Positions 15,739 through 20,601 of a DNA stretch of 20,601 nucleotides are shown piece by piece. The notes beneath the pieces are model-generated. The model worked only from the letters and a program-made list of their open reading frames with translations, ran no database searches and had not been told where the DNA came from. A program made the position numbers and the translations under genes. Source of the DNA: CAYWFP01 sp964457365 (GTDB lineage: Bacteria; Planctomycetota; SZUA-567). The DNA is taken from NCBI GenBank assembly GCA_964457365.1, contig CAYWFP010000073.1:1-20601 (forward strand), in the 5' to 3' direction. Positions within the stretch are counted from its first letter, which is position 1. Each line of letters begins with the position of its first letter.

Positions 15739-16589
15739 TCCACCCGCTCAAGCGACTGCTGGCCGGATTGCTGTGGACGCCGCGGCTCTCGCCGCTGCTG
15801 CTGGCGGCGCTGGGCCGGCGGTATATCCGCGCGGTCAACTACCACGGCACGCCCGGGGCCAGCGCCGAGACGCTTGCGCGGCAGTTCGCGTTCTACCGCC
15901 GCCATTTCGTCGACGCCGACGCCGAGGCGCTGCACGGGCTGCTCGCGCACGGCGCCTGGCCGTATCGCAAGCCCGGTCTGATCGTCTCCTTCGACGACGG
16001 CCTGCGCAGCAACTTCGAGACCGCCGCGCCGTTGCTGGAACGCTACGGCTTCACCGGCTGGTTCTTCGTGCCGACCGCGTTCGTCGACACGCCCCCGGCC
16101 GACCAGGCCGCCTACGCGCGCGACCGTCTCATCGGCATCGACCCGCTTCCCGCCGACGGGCGGCCGGCGCTGAGCTGGGACGAGGTCCGCGCGCTCGATA
16201 CGCGCCACGTCGTCGGCTCGCATACGTGCTCCCACGCGCGCATGCACGGCGCGCTTTCGGCCGAAACGATCCGCCGGGAAATCGTAGCTTCCCGCACGCG
16301 GCTGGCCGAGAAGCTCGGGCACGAGGTCGATTCGTTCTGCTGGGTCGGCGGCGAGGAGGCCAACTACCGCCGCGAAGCGGCCGAGGCGATCCGGGAGGCG
16401 GGCTACCGCTTCGCGTTCCTGACCAACAGCGCGCCGATTACCGCGCGCACGCCCCCGCACGCCTTGCAGCGGACCAACATCGGCGCCGACTGGCCGCTGT
16501 CGGCGGTGGCCTTCCAGCTCTGCGGCTGGATGGACCTGCTGTATCTGCGCAAACGCCGACGGGTGAACCGCCTGCTTCAGCCCAGGTAG
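15735..16589 (+). CDS. Polysaccharide deacetylase (NodB homology domain, CE4)
   Basis: A 284-residue carbohydrate esterase family 4 member. NodB motif 1 is SFDDG (85-89), with Asp87 as catalytic base and Asp88 as metal ligand. Motif 2 is SHTCSH (162-167), giving His163 and His167, so the Asp-His-His metal triad is complete. NYHGTP (35-40) is the usual entry strand. A hydrophobic stretch near the N-terminus (residues 7-27) could be a membrane anchor, but it contains a proline and several arginines, so the location is unclear. Expected reaction: removal of N- or O-acetyl groups from the glycan or a precursor. It is the last gene of the rightward operon; its TAG lies 13 bases inside the convergent oxidase gene. 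Confidence 0.88.
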   Translation: MIHPLKRLLAGLLWTPRLSPLLLAALGRRYIRAVNYHGTPGASAETLARQFAFYRRHFVDADAEALHGLLAHGAWPYRKPGLIVSFDDGLRSNFETAAPLLERYGFTGWFFVPTAFVDTPPADQAAYARDRLIGIDPLPADGRPALSWDEVRALDTRHVVGSHTCSHARMHGALSAETIRREIVASRTRLAEKLGHEVDSFCWVGGEEANYRREAAEAIREAGYRFAFLTNSAPITARTPPHALQRTNIGADWPLSAVAFQLCGWMDLLYLRKRRRVNRLLQPR

Positions 16590-17710
16590 TCGTCGATCAG
16601 CGCAGCCACCTCATCGGCAATTGCCAGGCAGGCGGTCAAACCGGGCGACTCGATGCCGGCGAGGTTGAAGAAGCCCGGCGCGCCGTTTCCGGCTTCGTGC
16701 GCGATATGAAAGTCCCGCGGCGGCTCGCCCGGCCCGGCGAGTTTGGGCCGGATGCCGCTGGTGTCGGCGGCCAGGTCCGCCGGTTCCAGAAACGGCAGGT
16801 AGCGCGCGGCGCTGCGGTAGAACGCTTCGGCGTGCGCCGGATCGACCGCGTAGTCGACCGTGTCGACGTAGCACGCGTTGGGGCCGAGCTTCTGCCCGCC
16901 GCCGAGATCCGCCACCGTATGAATACCCAGCCCCTCGAGGTTCGCCTCCGGGGACGGGTAGACCAATCCGCCGATCAGCTTGCGCTTCTCGCTGCGCAAC
17001 GCGAAGTAGTCGCCCTTGCAGAAATACCCGGACAGCCCGAGCGCCTCCGGATCGAGCCCGGCCAGCCGCATCACCGCCTGCGCCGCGAGTCCGGCGGCGT
17101 TGACCACCGCGCGCGCGTGCAGCACGCCCTCGCCGGCGCTGTCGCGGTAGCGCACCGTCCAGCCCTTCCCGGTCGGCTCCAGGCCGTGCGCCGCGGCGCC
17201 GAAGACGACGTAGGCCTCCCGCGCGGCGGCCTCCGTGGCGAGGTGCGCCATCAGCGCGTGGCTGTCGACGATGCCGGTCCGCGGCGAATGCAGGGCGGCC
17301 ACCGCGCGGACATGCGGCTCGCGCTTGCGCAGCTCCCGCCGCCCGATCAGCCGCAGGTTCTCGACGCCGTTGGCCTCGCCGCGCGCGCGCAGGGTCTCGA
17401 GCGAGGACGCCTCGCTCTCGTCCACCGCGACGATCAGCTTGCCGCAACGCCGGTGCGGGATGCCCGCCGCCGCGCAACGCCGGTACAACAGCCGCCGCCC
17501 GCTGACGCAGAGCCGCGTCTTCCGCATGTCCGGGGGATAGTAGATGCCCGCGTGGATCACCTCGCTGTTGCGGCTGGAGGTCTCGCGTCCGAAAGCCGGA
17601 TGCCGCTCGAGCAGCGCCACCTCGCCGCGGCGCCGGCTGACCGCCTCGGCGACGGCCAGGCCGATCACGCCGCCGCCGATGATCGCGACGTCGAGATGGT
17701 CGACAGTCAT
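16577..17710 (-). CDS. lhgO: L-2-hydroxyglutarate oxidase/dehydrogenase (FAD-dependent)
   Basis: A 377-residue DAO-family flavoprotein. The FAD-binding Rossmann motif is AIIGGGVIGLAVAEAV (9-24), with Glu35 ending strand 2. SSRNSEVIHAGIYYPP (45-60) is the hallmark of L-2-hydroxyglutarate oxidases and of few other family members. The C-terminal half has TSGIRPKLAG and FNLAGIESPGLTACLAIADEV, also typical. It oxidises L-2-hydroxyglutarate to 2-oxoglutarate. Its placement after a WbpA-type dehydrogenase gene suggests recycling of 2-hydroxyglutarate made during diaminouronate synthesis (inference). The start at 17710 has no clear ribosome-binding site. It is separated from the SxtJ-family gene by 101 bases and overlaps the convergent deacetylase gene by 13 bases. 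Confidence 0.88.
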   Translation of the reverse strand: MTVDHLDVAIIGGGVIGLAVAEAVSRRRGEVALLERHPAFGRETSSRNSEVIHAGIYYPPDMRKTRLCVSGRRLLYRRCAAAGIPHRRCGKLIVAVDESEASSLETLRARGEANGVENLRLIGRRELRKREPHVRAVAALHSPRTGIVDSHALMAHLATEAAAREAYVVFGAAAHGLEPTGKGWTVRYRDSAGEGVLHARAVVNAAGLAAQAVMRLAGLDPEALGLSGYFCKGDYFALRSEKRKLIGGLVYPSPEANLEGLGIHTVADLGGGQKLGPNACYVDTVDYAVDPAHAEAFYRSAARYLPFLEPADLAADTSGIRPKLAGPGEPPRDFHIAHEAGNGAPGFFNLAGIESPGLTACLAIADEVAALIDDYLG

Positions 17711-17740
17711 GGCCGCATCCGGATTCGAAGAGGCGCGAAC

Positions 17741-17762
17741 GTCCCATATCCCGCTTTGGGAC
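17741..17762. repeat. Small hairpin GTCCCA/TGGGAC upstream of lhgO
   Basis: GTCCCA (17741-17746) and TGGGAC (17757-17762) form a six-base-pair stem with a ten-base loop, 31 bases upstream of the lhgO start. No T-tract follows on either strand, so it is not a standard rho-independent terminator. It might be a processing or regulatory hairpin, or chance. Confidence 0.3.
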
Positions 17763-17807
17763 CCGTTAAGTAATTATTTCAGAATTCCCGAACTTGTTGC
17801 TTAACGG
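17763..17807. promoter_or_regulatory. Perfect 8-bp inverted repeat in an AT-rich island between the SxtJ-family gene and lhgO
   Basis: CCGTTAAG (17763-17770) and CTTAACGG (17800-17807) are exact inverted copies enclosing 29 bases that are far more AT-rich than the rest of the window (TAATTATTTC, GAATTC). One arm lies five bases beyond the SxtJ-family stop. The layout suggests an operator or a long-looped terminator, and the AT-rich centre could hold an lhgO promoter (AATAAT on the minus strand). No good -35 was found. Confidence 0.35.
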
Positions 17808-17811
17808 ATCC

Positions 17812-18240
17812 TCAGAACTGGCGCCGGTAGCGCGCGCGGTCGGCCGGCTGCTCCACGTCACACCAGCAGCTCGACCCGCGCGGGCGCCTGAGCTGCAGCT
17901 TGTCGCGGCCGATCAGGCGCATGACCAAGCCGATGGGGAGGATGATGCCGACGTAGAAGAGCGTCAGCACCACCCGGCTCATGATGTTGCCCATGACGAA
18001 GGCGATGCTCATCCAGAGCCAGTACCCCGGAAGCGCCACCGGCATCCCGGTCAGCCCCAGGCCGCCGATCACCGCGCCGACCACCCAGACGACCGTGGCC
18101 GCGCGCGCGTTGGGCTCGCCGAAGGGCCAGAAACCGCACCAGAGCAGCGCGCCGACGAGCCCCAGCCCGATCAGCACCGTCAGGCCGAACTTGCGCAACT
18201 CCCGCGCATCGGGGTGCCAGTTGACATGAACCATCGACAT
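17812..18240 (-). CDS. SxtJ-family membrane protein
   Basis: A 142-residue protein with three or four membrane helices (about residues 18-36, 47-66, 74-88 and 90-110), followed by a short basic cytosolic-type tail ending DRARYRRQF. The opening NWHPDARELRKFG and the tail RPRGSS...YRRQF fit the SxtJ family, named after an unassigned gene of the cyanobacterial saxitoxin cluster that sits beside a carbamoyltransferase gene. Here too it follows a carbamoyltransferase and a DUF5989 peptide. The function of the family is unknown; a membrane platform or partner for the carbamoyltransferase is inference. AGGA overlapping the upstream stop gives the ribosome-binding site and supports the first ATG (18240) over the second at 18234. 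Confidence 0.8.
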   Translation of the reverse strand: MSMVHVNWHPDARELRKFGLTVLIGLGLVGALLWCGFWPFGEPNARAATVVWVVGAVIGGLGLTGMPVALPGYWLWMSIAFVMGNIMSRVVLTLFYVGIILPIGLVMRLIGRDKLQLRRPRGSSCWCDVEQPADRARYRRQF

Positions 18241-18249
18241 GGGCGCGTC

Positions 18250-18459
18250 CTAGAACAGGGTGTAGATGAACGGGGCCGCCGCGCCGCCGCCGGCGACGAC
18301 CAGCCCGATCAGGATCAGCAGCACGAGGATGATCGGCGCCATCCACCAGAGCTTGTTCTCCCAGAGGAAGAGGCCGAATTCCTGGACGAGGCTCATGCGC
18401 TCGGCCGGCAACTCCGGCGTTTCCCCCTGGGCTTCCTTCTCGTTCGCTTCCTCGTTCAT
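18250..18459 (-). CDS. Small DUF5989 (SxtK-like) membrane peptide
   Basis: A 69-residue protein with a charged, acidic N-terminal tail (residues 1-20), then SLVQEFGLFLWENKLWWMAP (23-42) and a single hydrophobic helix (about 41-57), ending GGGAAAPFIYTLF. The EFxxFLxxxKxWWxxPI pattern and small size match DUF5989 proteins, which commonly lie between carbamoyltransferase and SxtJ genes. The acidic N-terminal tail is longer than in most members I recall (about 50-55 residues). A strong GGGAG ribosome-binding site lies upstream, so it is a real gene and well translated. Function is unknown; it is probably a membrane partner of its neighbours. Confidence 0.82.
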   Translation of the reverse strand: MNEEANEKEAQGETPELPAERMSLVQEFGLFLWENKLWWMAPIILVLLILIGLVVAGGGAAAPFIYTLF

Positions 18460-18474
18460 CGTTTCGCTCCCGGA

Positions 18475-20322
18475 TCAATCCAGCTTGAACTGCTTCTTGT
18501 ACGCCTCGGCGCCTTCCATCGGCGGCTGCTCCTCCTTGAGGCAGAGGCAGTCCTCCAGCACCAGCGCGTCCATGTCCGTGAACATGAAACAGCGGTACGC
18601 CTCCTCGGGCGTGTTGACGATCGGCTCGCCGCGGATGTTGAAGCTCGTGTTGACGACGGCACCGCAGCCGGTGCGGTCCTCGAAGCCCTTGATCAGCTTG
18701 TGGTAGAACGGCGCGGTCCCGGCGTTGACCGTCTGCACGCGCGCGGAGTAGTCGACGTGGGTGATCGCCGGCACGCCCGAGCGGACGATGTTGAGCTTCT
18801 CGATGCCGAAGAGGTGCTGCTGCTCGTCGGTCATCGGCTTGCGGCGCTCCGCCTTCACCGGGGCCACCAGCAGCATGTACGGGCTCGGGCAGTCCATCTC
18901 GAAGTAGTCGCCCACGCGCTCCTCCAGGCAACTCGGCGCGAAGGGGCGGAAGGACTCGCGGAACTTGATCTTGAGGTTCATCGTCGCCTGCATCTGCGTG
19001 TTGCGCGGATCGCCCAGGATGCTGCGCGCGCCCAGCGCCCGCGGGCCGAACTCCATCCGCCCGTGCAGCAGGCCGACCACCTTCCCCGCATCCAGCAGTT
19101 CGGCGACCTTCGCCGCCAGCTCGTCGTCGCTGAGGAAATGCGCGTACTTCGCGCCCCGCGTCTGCAGGAAATCGCGGATGTCCTCGCCGGAATAGCGCGG
19201 CCCGAGGTACGATCCGCGCTGGCGGTCGGGCTGCTCCACCGCGCGCGGCTTGTCGAGAATCTGGTGCCAGGCGAAGAGCGCCGCGCCGAGCGCCCCCCCC
19301 GCGTCCCCGGCGGCGGGCTGGATCCAGATCTTCTCGAAGGGGCCCTCGCGCAGGATGCGGCCGTTGCCGACGCAGTTCAGCGAAACCCCGCCGGCGAGGC
19401 AGAGGTTCTGCATGCCCGTCTGCTCGTGCACGTGCCGGGTGATGCGGAGCATCACCTCCTCGGTCACCTTCTGCACGCTCGCGGCCAGATCCATCTCGCG
19501 CTGGGTGACCCGGCTCTCGGGCTGGCGCGGCGGGCCGCCGAAGAGGTCGTGAAAGTTCTTGTTGGTCATCGTCAGGCCGGTGCAGTAGTTGAAGTAGCGC
19601 TGGTCGAGCCAGAAGGAGCCGTCCTCCTTGATGTCCATCAGCTTCTGGCGGATCAGATCGGCGTACTTCGGCTCGCCGTAGGGCGCCAGCCCCATCACCT
19701 TGTACTCGCCGGAGTTGACCTTGAAGCCGGTGTAGTAGGTGAAGGCGCTGTACAGGAGCCCCAGGCTGTGGGGAAAACGGATCTCCTTCTTCAGCTCCAC
19801 CCGGTTGCCGCGCCCCACGCCCCAGGTGGTGGTGCTCCACTCGCCCACGCCGTCGAAGGTGATGAACGCCGCCTCCTCGAACGGGGAGGGAAAGAAGGCG
19901 CTGGCCGCGTGCGACTCGTGATGCAGCGGAAAGAGGATCGGCCCCTGGTACCGGTCGTCGAGCCCCTTGTCGATCTCGCGCGGCAGGAAGAGCTTCTGCT
20001 TCAGCCACAGCGGCAGCGCCATCATGAACGACCTGAGGCCGAAGGCGGCGCTGCCGGGCAGCATCGGCCAGAACCCCAGGTAGGTCTCGAGGATGCGCTC
20101 GAACTTGAGGATCGGCTTGTCGTAGAAGACCACCGCGTCGAGCCCCTCCGGGGTCAGACCGGCCTCGCCGAGGCAGTAGTCGATGGCGTGCCTGGGAAAG
20201 CCGTGGTCGTGCTTGCGCCGGGTGAAGCGCTCCTCCTGCGCGGCGGCGACGATGCGCCCGTCGACCACCAGGGCCGCGGCGCTGTCGTGGTAGAACGCGG
20301 AGAGTCCGAGGATCGCGGTCAT
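18475..20322 (-). CDS. O-carbamoyltransferase, NodU/CmcH family (SxtI-like)
   Basis: A 615-residue carbamoyltransferase, longer than the one at 1195-2919. Motifs are SAFYHDSAAALVVDG (8-22), AAAQEERFTRRKHD (26-39), HHESHAASAF (134-143), TFDGVGEW (155-162) and LAGGVSLNCVGNGR (309-322). The YrdC-like half follows with GRMEFGPRALGARSI (421-435) and NTSFNIRGEPIVN (558-570). The YHDSAAA start and a length near 612 residues recall SxtI of the saxitoxin cluster, and the two genes downstream are DUF5989/SxtK-like and SxtJ-like. The acceptor is most likely a sugar of this locus, because no other saxitoxin-type genes are visible. The ATG lies 19 bases after the dehydrogenase stop, with AGAAGAGAG upstream. 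Confidence 0.93.
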   Translation of the reverse strand: MTAILGLSAFYHDSAAALVVDGRIVAAAQEERFTRRKHDHGFPRHAIDYCLGEAGLTPEGLDAVVFYDKPILKFERILETYLGFWPMLPGSAAFGLRSFMMALPLWLKQKLFLPREIDKGLDDRYQGPILFPLHHESHAASAFFPSPFEEAAFITFDGVGEWSTTTWGVGRGNRVELKKEIRFPHSLGLLYSAFTYYTGFKVNSGEYKVMGLAPYGEPKYADLIRQKLMDIKEDGSFWLDQRYFNYCTGLTMTNKNFHDLFGGPPRQPESRVTQREMDLAASVQKVTEEVMLRITRHVHEQTGMQNLCLAGGVSLNCVGNGRILREGPFEKIWIQPAAGDAGGALGAALFAWHQILDKPRAVEQPDRQRGSYLGPRYSGEDIRDFLQTRGAKYAHFLSDDELAAKVAELLDAGKVVGLLHGRMEFGPRALGARSILGDPRNTQMQATMNLKIKFRESFRPFAPSCLEERVGDYFEMDCPSPYMLLVAPVKAERRKPMTDEQQHLFGIEKLNIVRSGVPAITHVDYSARVQTVNAGTAPFYHKLIKGFEDRTGCGAVVNTSFNIRGEPIVNTPEEAYRCFMFTDMDALVLEDCLCLKEEQPPMEGAEAYKKQFKLD

Positions 20323-20341
20323 GAAGGCTCTCTTCTACACG

Positions 20342-20601
20342 CTAGGCGCGGACGACCCTGGCCTTGACGCCGCGCAAGCCGTTGAGGGCGTTGCGCGTGT
20401 CGACGACGAGCTTGGCGTGACGCCCCACCAGCGCGTAGTCCACGCCGTCGTGGTCGGTGGCGATGAGCACCGCGTCGGCCTGCCGCAGTTTCGCCGGCGT
20501 CAGCGGCGCGGACTTGAGCTTGAAGTTGTACTTGCGCATCTTCTTGGTGCTCGGGACGTACGGATCGTGGTACTCCACCTTCGCCCCGTGGCGGTGCAGC
20601 A
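20342..20601 (-). CDS. UDP-sugar 6-dehydrogenase, C-terminal part (WbpA-like; runs off right edge)
   Basis: The reading frame stays open to the right edge, so the GTG at 20578 is not the start; codons upstream read LHRHGAK directly into VEYHDPYVP. About 86 C-terminal residues are present, belonging to the UDP-glucose/GDP-mannose dehydrogenase C-terminal domain. YHDPYVPSTKKMR, then LRQADAVLIATDHDGVDY and KLVVDTRNAL are the UDP-binding domain features. The TDHDxxDY form is closest to UDP-N-acetylglucosamine 6-dehydrogenases (WbpA type) rather than UDP-glucose dehydrogenases, as far as I recall. It oxidises the C6 alcohol to a carboxylate, giving a UDP-uronate. It is the first visible gene of the right-hand leftward operon. 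Confidence 0.87.
   Translation of the reverse strand, partial: LHRHGAKVEYHDPYVPSTKKMRKYNFKLKSAPLTPAKLRQADAVLIATDHDGVDYALVGRHAKLVVDTRNALNGLRGVKARVVRA

Noticed and set aside
6211..16589. Exosortase (XrtA)/PEP-CTERM-type exopolysaccharide locus
   Set aside because: AsnB, GT4 and deacetylase genes are shared with such loci, but no exosortase, PEP-CTERM protein or chain-length/tyrosine-kinase genes are visible in the window.
18475..20322. Saxitoxin-type toxin biosynthesis
   Set aside because: Only the carbamoylation trio resembles the sxt cluster. No polyketide synthase-like SxtA, amidinotransferase or tailoring oxygenase genes are present, and all neighbours are glycan genes.
17794..20367. 857-codon open frame on the plus strand
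   Set aside because: It is antisense to the SxtJ-family, DUF5989 and carbamoyltransferase genes, has low-complexity Arg/Ala/Leu/Val-rich composition and shows no family motif. Long antisense frames are expected at this G+C content.
1..20601. CRISPR arrays, insertion sequences, tRNA/rRNA genes, integrase or attachment sites
   Set aside because: None was found by reading both strands: no regularly spaced repeats, no transposase or integrase motifs and no tRNA-like cloverleaf in the intergenic gaps.

Overview
This GC-rich window (several 60-base lines count near 80% G+C) is a surface-polysaccharide or glycoconjugate biosynthesis locus. A membrane-bound ligase/polymerase, a lipid-linked-oligosaccharide flippase and UDP-sugar chemistry point to a Gram-negative-type bacterium. 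No ribosomal or other phylogenetic marker is present, so I do not name a taxon. A 10-N scaffold gap at 5894-5903 and a collapsed-looking gene at 6973-7224 suggest a draft or metagenomic assembly.

Layout. (1) 1-4532, minus strand: an operon read leftward encodes a MurJ/Wzx-like flippase, a NodU/CmcH-type O-carbamoyltransferase, a GT4 glycosyltransferase, and the first 18 codons of another GT4 that runs off the left edge. Each junction is a 4-base stop/start overlap. (2) 4533-4712: a divergent control region with a sigma70-like promoter facing right and a strong ribosome-binding site with a 26-codon ORF facing left. (3) 4713-16589, plus strand: an eleven-gene operon. In order it encodes a B12-binding-type radical SAM protein (interrupted by the Ns), a methyltransferase, an internally deleted GT4, a second methyltransferase, a GT4, an AsnB-type glutamine amidotransferase, a GT4, a membrane-anchored SGNH protein, an O-antigen ligase/polymerase, a third methyltransferase and a polysaccharide deacetylase. 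Most junctions overlap; the one sizeable gap (74 bases) follows asnB. (4) 16577-20601, minus strand: a second leftward operon. In order of transcription it encodes the C-terminal end of a WbpA-type UDP-sugar 6-dehydrogenase, a second O-carbamoyltransferase (SxtI-like), a 69-residue DUF5989/SxtK-like membrane peptide, an SxtJ-family membrane protein and, after 101 bases, an L-2-hydroxyglutarate oxidase. The oxidase gene converges on the plus operon with a 13-base overlap.

Working model (inference). The dehydrogenase makes a UDP-uronate, and AsnB may amidate a uronic acid. At least three full GT4 enzymes build the repeat unit. Methyltransferases, two carbamoyltransferases, a possible O-acyl handling SGNH protein and a deacetylase decorate it. 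The flippase moves the lipid-linked unit across the membrane and the ligase/polymerase joins it. The L-2-hydroxyglutarate oxidase may recycle 2-hydroxyglutarate made by a WbpB/WlbA-type 3-dehydrogenase; such a gene would have to lie outside the window.

The most notable points are the saxitoxin-cluster-like carbamoylation trio (carbamoyltransferase + DUF5989/SxtK-like + SxtJ) in a polysaccharide locus, the pairing of WbpA-type and L-2-hydroxyglutarate oxidase genes, and the GT4 remnant that keeps only its two ends.
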